Assembly: GCA_963581435.1 (NCBI GenBank)
Contig: CAUZOL010000229.1
Span: 1-11,010, forward strand
Source of the DNA: JABISG01 sp963581435
GTDB lineage: Bacteria; Planctomycetota; Planctomycetia; Planctomycetales; Planctomycetaceae
DNA length: 11,010 bases
Reading direction: 5' to 3'
Numbering within the stretch: position 1 is the stretch's first letter; each line of letters opens with the position of its first letter. Position numbers and translations under genes: made by a program. Under the pieces are notes generated by a model. The model ran no database searches, was not told the DNA's origin, and was given only the letters and a program-made list of their open reading frames with translations. Shown in pieces: positions 1-5,898 of this stretch.

Positions 1-25
1 AGGGCCGGACGGTCTGCCGCTCGCG

Positions 26-61
26 CGTTGTTGTTCCGGCCCGCGGGCCGGAACAACAACG
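26..61 (+). terminator. Perfect 36-bp palindrome, candidate intrinsic terminator
   Basis: Positions 26-61 are a perfect inverted repeat centred between 43 and 44. As RNA it would form a 16-bp stem, half of it GC-rich, closed by a CGCG loop. On the + strand it is followed at 62-70 by the T-rich tract tttgctttc, the arrangement of an intrinsic terminator for a + strand gene ending left of the window. On the - strand the bases beyond the hairpin are GC-rich, so termination of the mlrC transcript here is less likely. It could also be a dispersed repeat or a protein-binding palindrome. Confidence 0.5.
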
Positions 62-74
62 TTTGCTTTCTACC

Positions 75-113
75 GTAAACCGTTGGGGTTTACAGTCGCT
101 TGTAAGATACAAG
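75..113. repeat. Two further short inverted repeats next to the palindrome
   Basis: Two small hairpins lie directly beside the large palindrome. The first pairs gtaaacc (75-81) with ggtttac (87-93) across a 5-nt loop. The second pairs cttgta (99-104) with tacaag (108-113) across a 3-nt loop. Three hairpins within 90 bp point to a structured intergenic element, but no known family is recognised. Confidence 0.4.
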
Positions 114-210
114 GGCCCGGTTGTGCCGATCGTTGATTCACCATCGACGTTGTGCACACATTACGTCCGACTCCGCAATGTGTTTTAATCGTTGGAGTTG
201 TCACCTGGAC

Positions 211-249
211 GAAGCGGTGTGGCATATTTCATCTGCCAAGACCCGCTTC
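211..249 (-). terminator. Hairpin overlapping the stop codon of the M81 gene
   Basis: The 7-bp arms gaagcgg (211-217) and ccgcttc (243-249) enclose a second 5-bp pairing, tggca (220-224) with tgcca (234-238), giving a two-part stem with a 9-nt loop. The outer arm overlaps the stop codon of the - strand M81 gene (248-250). No T-tract follows on the - strand, so this may be a weak terminator or an mRNA 3'-end stabiliser rather than a classical intrinsic terminator. Confidence 0.35.
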
Positions 250-1765
250 AAACACCGTTTTTCTCACTCTGCGTTGGTGAAGTCGGTACGATTTCGACCG
301 GGAACACTGGGCGTGTCCGTTTGCTGAAGGACAGTTCGTCGAACTTGTGGGTGTGGATGCCGGCGGCGTCGATGTTGTGAATAGAACCGGCGATCGGTTC
401 AAAGGCGGCGCGAAAGTGGGCGGCCGATTTCACGCAGATGTATTTCATCGCGGCACAGTCGATGTTCAGACTGCGGGCGAATGCCATGTCGAACGGTTGT
501 TCGCGGGCGCTGACGACGACGACCGAAGTGCCGCCGATTCGCAGGTGGGCCGATGTCCCCATGCTGCCCGTCAATCCTGCAAACATTGGACCGTCGTATG
601 CGAACGCACCGTCGGAGAGCGACACCACATCGGCTTCGGCTTCGACGGGTGGACCTTGCACCGGGGCGGATCGACCGCCAAGCGACACCGAAATCCGGCT
701 GCCGATGCCGGCCGCATGCGCTTGGACGGCGACGTCGCGATCGACCAGGTACAACAGCAACGCATCTTCCAGGCCCATTTCCAGAAATGTGCGCAGCACC
801 TCGGTGGAATCGCCCGGCGAACCGCCGCCGGTGTTGTCGGCGTGATCGGCGAGAATGATCGGATAGCGGCTGGTCTTCTCACCGTCTGCCAGCGCATCGC
901 GAACCGAGATTGGCGCGGAATACCACCGCTGGCGGTTCTCCCAAACCCAGCCACCCAATTCGTCGGCTGTTGTTTGTGCCAGTTCCTTATCGCCGTCGGC
1001 AACCACAATCACCGAACCGCCCACCTCGGGAACGTCGGCCCAGGGAAAACCGGTCGCAATCGTCGCGCTGATAATGCCGTCGCGGCGTTCCAATTCGTGC
1101 ACGCGGCCGACGACTTCATCCATTGGCGGATGCGCAGTGACCTGACAACGCGTGGCCCAGAACATTGGCAGTTGATGAATCGCCATCACCGGCCGAATCT
1201 CGCCGCGCACCGTGCGGGCGATAATCTCGGCTGCTTCCAGTCCGCGTTCCGCCATGTCGATATGCGGAAATGTGTCGAACCCAATCAGTGCATCGGCCAC
1301 TTCGACACGCCGTCGCGTGTGATTGCCGTGCAGGTCCTGCGTCACGACAATCGGCCGATCCGGCCCGACAATATTGCGGACGCCCGCGATCACATCGCCA
1401 TCGCCGTCGTCAATCCCTTCGACGACCATCGCGCCGTGCAAATCCAGCAGCACACCGTCCACCGGACCACCTTCGGCTTCGGCCGCAATGAGCCGTTCGA
1501 TCAGTTCGGCCTTGAGCGTTTCGTAATCGTCCCGTCGAATGAGACCGCCGGGGAAAGCAGAGGCCCGCAGCAACGGCACAAGTTCAAAATCAAACTTGTC
1601 GGCCCCTTCGATGAATCCGCCACTACAGACATTCGTCCCACGAAAGCGGGCAATCAAATCATCGCCCCGCAGGATGCCACGATCGTACTTGAAGTCGTCG
1701 AGTGTCGTTTGCGTGCTGACACAGGTACTGGTCTCGTGCAGAATGCCGCCAATTGCGATTCGCAT
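248..1765 (-). CDS. M81 family metallopeptidase (MlrC-like)
   Basis: The 505-residue protein has the full two-part architecture of the MlrC family: an N-terminal M81 domain (about residues 1-290) and a C-terminal MlrC domain (about 302-480). The founding member, microcystinase C, is a zinc enzyme that cleaves linearised microcystin; most relatives have unknown substrates. Visible motifs are GGILHETST at the N-terminus, DLHGA (108-112), DLHGNH (144-149), GFDTFPHID (162-170) and ADHADNTGGGSPGDST (306-321). Asp144, His146 and His168 have the spacing of the metal ligands described for MlrC; this assignment is from memory of the family. No signal peptide is seen, so the protein is probably cytoplasmic. 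The start is the first ATG, preceded by a weak GGGA six bases upstream. It lies 28 bp downstream of nagB on the same strand, so co-transcription is likely. Actual microcystin degradation is not implied. Confidence 0.93.
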   Translation of the reverse strand: MRIAIGGILHETSTCVSTQTTLDDFKYDRGILRGDDLIARFRGTNVCSGGFIEGADKFDFELVPLLRASAFPGGLIRRDDYETLKAELIERLIAAEAEGGPVDGVLLDLHGAMVVEGIDDGDGDVIAGVRNIVGPDRPIVVTQDLHGNHTRRRVEVADALIGFDTFPHIDMAERGLEAAEIIARTVRGEIRPVMAIHQLPMFWATRCQVTAHPPMDEVVGRVHELERRDGIISATIATGFPWADVPEVGGSVIVVADGDKELAQTTADELGGWVWENRQRWYSAPISVRDALADGEKTSRYPIILADHADNTGGGSPGDSTEVLRTFLEMGLEDALLLYLVDRDVAVQAHAAGIGSRISVSLGGRSAPVQGPPVEAEADVVSLSDGAFAYDGPMFAGLTGSMGTSAHLRIGGTSVVVVSAREQPFDMAFARSLNIDCAAMKYICVKSAAHFRAAFEPIAGSIHNIDAAGIHTHKFDELSFSKRTRPVFPVEIVPTSPTQSEKNGV

Positions 1766-1793
1766 GGTTTGTCCCGGTGGGGTGCTTGTGCAG

Positions 1794-2633
1794 TCATCGC
1801 GATGCGAGCATGGCAGCGCGTGGATCGAGTTCGGGTTGAAAGACCCAGTGCGGCAACACCGGTTGGTCGGCCAGTTCGCGGTCCATGTGTTTGTAGTAGT
1901 CGCCGTGCTTGAGTTTCGATGCGGCGACGGTGTCGGAAATTGCGATGACCCAGGGGTGAAGCTGCAGCGCCGATGCTGGGAGCTGCGACGACACCGGCCC
2001 TTCGATCATTTTCGCCCAGACATCGGCTTTGGCCGATCCCTTGGCGAGAATCAGACACGAGCGTGCTTCGAGAATCGTTCCGACTCCCATCGTCATCGCT
2101 TTTCTTGGCACGTCGTCTTCTTTGTCAAAGAAACGGGCATTGTCGGCAATGGTTTGGGGGTGCAGCGCGACGAGACTGGTGCGGCCGGCCAGCGACGAGC
2201 CTGGCTCACAAAACGCGATGTGTCCGTCGCTACCAATGCCCAATATCTGCAGATCGATGCCACCTGCGCGGCGGATCTTCGCCTCAAAGTTGGCACACTC
2301 TGTGGCGGGGTCCGACGACATGCCGCTGAGTAGATTCGTCTGATCGTTCGTGAGACCGAGGGCATCGAACAGATTACGCTGCATGAAGCTGCGATAGCTC
2401 TCTGGATGCGAAGCGGGCAGCCCTTCGTATTCGTCGAGGTTGAACGTGGTGACCCGACTGAAGTCGAGCTTCTCGTCGCGGGCAATACGAATCAAATGGG
2501 CATACAAACCCTCGGGCGTGGAACCGGTTGCCAATCCGAGGACGGCATTGGGCTTGCGACGCACCAAGTCGGCTACAACTCTCGCGGCCCGCTGCGAGAG
2601 CGCATCGTAATCGGGTTCAATCTTCACGTACAT
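1794..2633 (-). CDS. nagB: Glucosamine-6-phosphate deaminase
   Basis: The 279-residue protein belongs to the NagB/SugP-isomerase fold. It converts glucosamine 6-phosphate to fructose 6-phosphate and ammonia in the cytoplasm, linking amino-sugar catabolism to glycolysis. Seen in order are the phosphate-binding loop LGLATGSTPEGLY (32-44), FNLDEYEGL (64-72) and GIGSDGHIAFCEPGSSL (132-148). Asp67, Asp136, His138 and Glu143 match E. coli Asp72, Asp141, His143 and Glu148 at a constant offset of five. The residue before the catalytic Glu is Cys142, where the usual motif has Asn (GHIAFNEP). A GGAGA Shine-Dalgarno at 2641-2645, seven bases upstream, supports this ATG. It is the first gene of a probable two-gene operon with the M81 peptidase. 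No N-acetylglucosamine-6-phosphate deacetylase gene (nagA) is seen in the window. A close homologue acting on another sugar phosphate is possible but less likely. Confidence 0.93.
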   Translation of the reverse strand: MYVKIEPDYDALSQRAARVVADLVRRKPNAVLGLATGSTPEGLYAHLIRIARDEKLDFSRVTTFNLDEYEGLPASHPESYRSFMQRNLFDALGLTNDQTNLLSGMSSDPATECANFEAKIRRAGGIDLQILGIGSDGHIAFCEPGSSLAGRTSLVALHPQTIADNARFFDKEDDVPRKAMTMGVGTILEARSCLILAKGSAKADVWAKMIEGPVSSQLPASALQLHPWVIAISDTVAASKLKHGDYYKHMDRELADQPVLPHWVFQPELDPRAAMLASR

Positions 2634-2968
2634 TCACGCGTCTCCGCAGTAGCAGGCTCTAAATGGATTTAACCCACTCAGCAATTCGCGTGAGAAGGGC
2701 TCCTGAACAGGAGCGAACAGCAATTAAAAGATGTGCAGGAGAGAATGGCGACTCTCATCTCCAGCTTAAGGGGTCGGTGTTCAAATGCAAGTACATGGAT
2801 CAATGTTTGCACGACAAGAAGCCAAAGAGAAGTGAAATGACCGAACAAGACCGAATTGCCACAATCTCCCCGCAATCCTGCAATTCAATGCCCGCGGACT
2901 CTGTCGAATTACAGATCATTGACTGAAGAAAGACGGCTGCAACATCGACACCAGAGGGCCAACTCGGC

Positions 2969-2997
2969 TTGATTCTCGCCCCTGAACGATGTACGAA
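2969..2997 (+). promoter_or_regulatory. Possible sigma70-like promoter for the lysine-rich protein gene
   Basis: TTGATT (2969-2974) and TACGAA (2992-2997) are separated by 17 bp, 43 bp before the ATG at 3041. The -35 box keeps TTGA, but the -10 box is a poor match to TATAAT. The position and spacing are reasonable and the sequence match is weak, so this is only a suggestion. Confidence 0.18.
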
Positions 2998-3027
2998 TGC
3001 TGTATCTAAACAGTCACCACCGGCCTT

Positions 3028-3033
3028 AGGGAG
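3028..3033 (+). promoter_or_regulatory. Ribosome binding site fixing the start of the lysine-rich protein
   Basis: AGGGAG lies seven bases before the ATG at 3041. It favours this ATG over in-frame codons further upstream (from 2969), which would place 24 residues ahead of an otherwise clean signal peptide. Confidence 0.65.
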
Positions 3034-3040
3034 ACGTCCA

Positions 3041-3961
3041 ATGTTTCAACGCATCCTGCTGCCCTTGCTCTTGTGTGGCGTCTCTGCCGTGACATACGCT
3101 CAGGAGAAACAACCCAAACCAACCACCGGGGATAAGCAGCCATCGAAACAGGTCGATGCTGAAACATTGAAATCCCTCTCGGAGAAGCCCGGAACGAAAA
3201 AACACGCGGAAAAGAAACAAGCCCAACCATCTGCCAAGTCCAAACAGACAGAGAAGAGCAAACAACAACCAAAAGGCACGCCGGCGTTCAAGAAGGCGCA
3301 AGGCAAAGACTTGACGGCGAAGCCGACGACAAAAGGCAAACAGCCGTCCGGAAAACCTGATTCGAAAAAATCAAAGACTCAGTTGAGCAAAGCGGCAAAA
3401 AAGAAATTAGCGGCAATCAAAAAGAAGAAGCAGGCTGCGGTGAATGCAAAAAAGAAAGGACAGCAGGGCAACCCAAAGAAGCGAACCTACAAGAAAGGCG
3501 GAAAGCCAACTGCTAAATCGGATGTGAAGAACAAGACGGTGAAAAAGAGATCGGACACGAAGGGGAAGAAGACGCCTTCGAAGATCACCGATGAGAAACA
3601 AGCTGAATTACTGAAAGTCATCGCGGAACTCAAGAATGAGTTGGCGGCATCGAAAAAGGCGATTTCGGTTTTGAAGACCGAGATCGATGTGCTTCGCAAG
3701 CAAGCCAAAGCAGCGCAGGACGACACAAAGCGGCAGAAGCTGCGAGCCGAAGACGAAGCCGCCCGCGCCAAGCAGGCCGAACAAGAGGCGCGATCGCAGG
3801 CAGAAAAAGCGAAACTCGAAGCTGTGCGGGCGCAGAAGATTGCCCAACAACAGCGAGCCATCTCCGAGAAAGCGAAACAACAGGCCGACATTGCACTCAA
3901 GCGGGCTCTGCAAGCGATCGAGGAAGCGAAGAAGGCACAGAAAGACAAAAACGACGAGTGA
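3041..3961 (+). CDS. Exported lysine-rich protein with C-terminal coiled coil
   Basis: This 306-residue protein matches no family I recognise. Residues 1-20 (MFQRILLPLLLCGVSAVTYA, then Q) form a typical Sec signal peptide. Residues 21-180 are low-complexity and strongly basic: 49 of 160 are Lys by hand count, with Gln, Thr, Ser, Pro and Ala making up much of the rest, resembling histone-H1-like or AlgP-like tails. From about 187 the sequence becomes helical, with a heptad pattern (Leu190, Ile194, Leu197, Leu201, Ile208, Leu211, Ile215, Leu218), then runs into an Ala/Lys/Glu/Gln-rich helix to the end that recalls the TolA stalk. It is probably periplasmic or surface-exposed, perhaps binding a polyanion; that role is inference. 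The esterase gene starts 98 bp downstream with no evident terminator between, so the two may share a transcript. The start is set by AGGGAG at 3028. Confidence 0.8.
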   Translation: MFQRILLPLLLCGVSAVTYAQEKQPKPTTGDKQPSKQVDAETLKSLSEKPGTKKHAEKKQAQPSAKSKQTEKSKQQPKGTPAFKKAQGKDLTAKPTTKGKQPSGKPDSKKSKTQLSKAAKKKLAAIKKKKQAAVNAKKKGQQGNPKKRTYKKGGKPTAKSDVKNKTVKKRSDTKGKKTPSKITDEKQAELLKVIAELKNELAASKKAISVLKTEIDVLRKQAKAAQDDTKRQKLRAEDEAARAKQAEQEARSQAEKAKLEAVRAQKIAQQQRAISEKAKQQADIALKRALQAIEEAKKAQKDKNDE

Positions 3962-4059
3962 AATGAAGATTCCAAGAAGGCATTACTTCGGCTACTCGTC
4001 AACACGGTAGTTCACATCAAACAGTCACACACCAGATTAACAACAGAGGAACGACTGAC

Positions 4060-5001
4060 ATGAAATGGCTTAATTGTTCTCTGACAACTCGCCTGCTTTC
4101 GGTAGTTGTGGTCTCGGCCACGGCGGCTGATTTCTCCACGCTATACGCCGCAGAACAGGTTCCCGATGGTGTTACGTTCGAGAAGGGCATTGAATACTCA
4201 AACCCCGACAACCAACACCTGCAATTGAACATGGCCCGGCCGACGGATGGGAAAGGACCATTTCCCGCAATTGTCTGCATTCATGGCGGTGGATTTCGCG
4301 CCGGGACACGAGAAGGTTTCAACCGTCTCTGCATCCAACTGGCAGAACAGGGCTACGTTGCGGTCACGGTCACCTACCGATTGGCACCCAAGTATCAGTT
4401 CCCGGCAGCCGTGTTCGATGTCAAAGCGGCCGTGCGATGGATGAGGGCTAATGCGGAAAAGTACAATGTTGATCCAGATCGCATTGGAACGACGGGCGGA
4501 TCCGCGGGCGGACACCTTGCGCAATTTCTTGGTGTGACTGCCGGGGTAAAGAGGTTTGAGGGCGATGGCGGCAATTCCCGCTATTCCAGCAGCGTTAATT
4601 GCGTGGTCAACTTCTACGGACCAAGTGACTTTACAAAATCATACGATGCGAGTGTCGATGCGGCTGAAGTGCTGCCGTTATTCCTGGGTGGAAATCTTCA
4701 GCAGGAACGACGCCGACACATCGTATCCAGCCCGTTGTATTGGGTCACGCCGGATGCCGCCCCAACTTTGTGCGTTCACGGCACGAAAGACAGTTACGTC
4801 GCTCACGAGCAGGCCGTCTGGATTATTGACCGTCTGAAAGCCTCCGAAGTCGAAGCCGAATTGATGACGATTGAAGGCGCGGACCATGGTTTTCGCGGCG
4901 CCTCTGCGGAGGTCAAAGCGGACATCGAGAAGGCACGGATTTTATTCTTCGACAAACACCTCAAGGCGAAGAAGACCGTTAAACCGGCGGCGCGTCGTTA
5001 G
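4060..5001 (+). CDS. Exported alpha/beta-hydrolase esterase (BD-FAE/HSL-like)
   Basis: The 313-residue protein is a carboxylesterase of the alpha/beta-hydrolase fold, in the group annotated as BD-FAE or HSL-type esterase/lipase. The oxyanion-hole motif HGGGF (75-79), nucleophile elbow GGSAGG (146-151) with Ser148, acid HGTKD (Asp244) and ADHGF (His276) form a complete catalytic triad. The N-terminus has a hydrophobic stretch (residues 11-23) ending near LYA/AEQ (about 30), which fits a signal peptide, so action outside the cytoplasm is likely. The C-terminus is a short basic tail. AGAGGA at 4045-4050, nine bases before the ATG, supports the start. The substrate cannot be read from sequence; acyl or acetyl esters of plant or algal polysaccharides are a common role for relatives. 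A CPBP protease gene follows closely on the same strand. Confidence 0.92.
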   Translation: MKWLNCSLTTRLLSVVVVSATAADFSTLYAAEQVPDGVTFEKGIEYSNPDNQHLQLNMARPTDGKGPFPAIVCIHGGGFRAGTREGFNRLCIQLAEQGYVAVTVTYRLAPKYQFPAAVFDVKAAVRWMRANAEKYNVDPDRIGTTGGSAGGHLAQFLGVTAGVKRFEGDGGNSRYSSSVNCVVNFYGPSDFTKSYDASVDAAEVLPLFLGGNLQQERRRHIVSSPLYWVTPDAAPTLCVHGTKDSYVAHEQAVWIIDRLKASEVEAELMTIEGADHGFRGASAEVKADIEKARILFFDKHLKAKKTVKPAARR

Positions 5002-5030
5002 CCGAAACTCTGGAATCACGTCCGGATGTG

Positions 5031-5807
5031 ATGGTCAAATCAGGCCGAGCAATGGGGCTGGCATTCATGGCAAAAGACAGCTTCAACCAACGCCCGGCAC
5101 TGGAAACTTCGTGGACGGTTCACGTCGCGGCGTTGTCGTTTGTGATGCTGCTGCCGACGGTGGCGACGTTGTTCTACTTCGTCCTGCTGTCGGGCAGCCC
5201 GTGGATGAAAGGCGTGTACTTCGGCAGCAAAGTCGTGCAGTTCGGTTTTCCGCTGGTATGGGTGTTGGTCATCCAACGCCGAAGACTCCACCCGACAGTC
5301 CCGGATATGGCGAGCATCAAGCCGGGGCTGCTGGTCGGCATACTCATTGTGGCGACAGGTGTGGGTGCCTACTTTGGCTACTTGAAAGACAGCCCATTCC
5401 TGCAAAAGGCCCCGGAGCAGATCAGCCTGAAGATCACCGATATGGGCCTCACCAGCCCGGCGATGTACATCATCTTCGCCGTCTTTCTCGCCATCCCACA
5501 TTCGCTGTTGGAAGAATACTATTGGCGATGGTTCGTGTTTGGGGAGATGCGGCGCGTGACGCCGTTCTGGGTCGCGCTGCTTGTGTCCAGTCTGGGCTTC
5601 ATGGCACATCACGTCATCGTGATCCGTCAGTTTCTGCAGCAAGGCTGGACGGTGACGCTGTTTTTTTCTTTGTGTGTCGCGTTCGGCGGATGTCTGTGGG
5701 CGTGGTTATACGAGCGCTATCGGTCGTTGTACGGGCCGTGGTTGAGCCACCTGCTCGTCGATTGCGGCATCATGTATATCGGCTACGACTTGATCCCGTG
5801 GAAGTGA
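5031..5807 (+). CDS. CPBP family intramembrane glutamic endopeptidase
   Basis: This polytopic membrane protein belongs to the CPBP (CAAX protease and bacteriocin-processing, ABI) family. Numbered from the ATG at 5031, the signature motifs are all present: EEYYWRW at 161-167 (EExxxR with Glu161, Glu162, Arg166), FMAHH at 190-194 (FxxxH) and HLLVD at 240-244 (HxxxD). Hydrophobic segments lie at roughly 32-53, 63-82, 99-117, 144-157, 178-197, 206-226 and 237-253. Members cleave within the membrane, for prenyl-protein maturation, bacteriocin processing or signalling; the substrate here is unknown. It begins about 30 bp after the esterase, so co-transcription is likely. The start is uncertain: GTG 5028, ATG 5031, ATG 5052 (AGG seven bases upstream) and ATG 5067 are all possible, and none affects the catalytic motifs. 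Confidence 0.88.
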   Translation: MVKSGRAMGLAFMAKDSFNQRPALETSWTVHVAALSFVMLLPTVATLFYFVLLSGSPWMKGVYFGSKVVQFGFPLVWVLVIQRRRLHPTVPDMASIKPGLLVGILIVATGVGAYFGYLKDSPFLQKAPEQISLKITDMGLTSPAMYIIFAVFLAIPHSLLEEYYWRWFVFGEMRRVTPFWVALLVSSLGFMAHHVIVIRQFLQQGWTVTLFFSLCVAFGGCLWAWLYERYRSLYGPWLSHLLVDCGIMYIGYDLIPWK

Positions 5808-5898
5808 CCGCGTATGCGGCGAGCGGTTCAATCTTTGGGATGCCGACTTGCCGGTTCGACGCTGGCACTTTCACCCAACCAGCGGCTACCGAAACATT
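5808..5898. other. Convergent intergenic gap without a clear terminator
   Basis: The CPBP gene and the lipoprotein gene end facing each other 91 bp apart. Only a 4-bp hairpin (ccgc 5808-5811 with gcgg 5816-5819) is visible just after the + strand stop, with no T-tract. Termination may be factor-dependent or the transcripts may overlap. Confidence 0.4.

Larger units (their letters stand above)
1..247. other. Gene-free left flank
   Basis: I find no coding sequence I can support here. Short open frames exist, but they have no recognisable protein character. The region holds the inverted repeats at 26-113 and a hairpin across the end of the M81 gene (211-249). The end of a gene lying to the left could fall in the first 25 bases, but this cannot be judged from the window. 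Confidence 0.5.
2634..3040. other. Intergenic region between two divergent transcription units
   Basis: About 400 bp separate the nagB start from the start of the lysine-rich protein, so promoters for both directions should lie here. A short + strand open frame at 2663-2926 (87 codons) has no ribosome binding site and an irregular composition without recognisable domains; I regard it as non-coding. I see no riboswitch, tRNA or clear terminator. The region is less GC-rich than the genes around it. Confidence 0.5.

Noticed and set aside
248..1765. Naming the M81 gene mlrC with microcystin degradation as its function
   Set aside because: The family is widespread outside microcystin degraders, and no mlrA, mlrB or mlrD partner genes are present in the window.
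347..1912. Open frame of 521 codons on the + strand, antisense to the M81 gene and running into nagB
   Set aside because: The opposite strand encodes complete, well-conserved proteins. The + strand translation is rich in His, Arg and Cys without domain character, as expected for a shadow of a GC-rich gene.
1539..2333. Open frame of 264 codons on the + strand, antisense to nagB and the 5' end of the M81 gene
   Set aside because: The translation has no recognisable motif and overlaps genes with intact catalytic motifs on the other strand.
2663..2926. Small + strand open frame of 87 codons in the nagB upstream region
   Set aside because: It has no Shine-Dalgarno, no recognisable domain and irregular composition, and it sits in the region expected to hold promoters.
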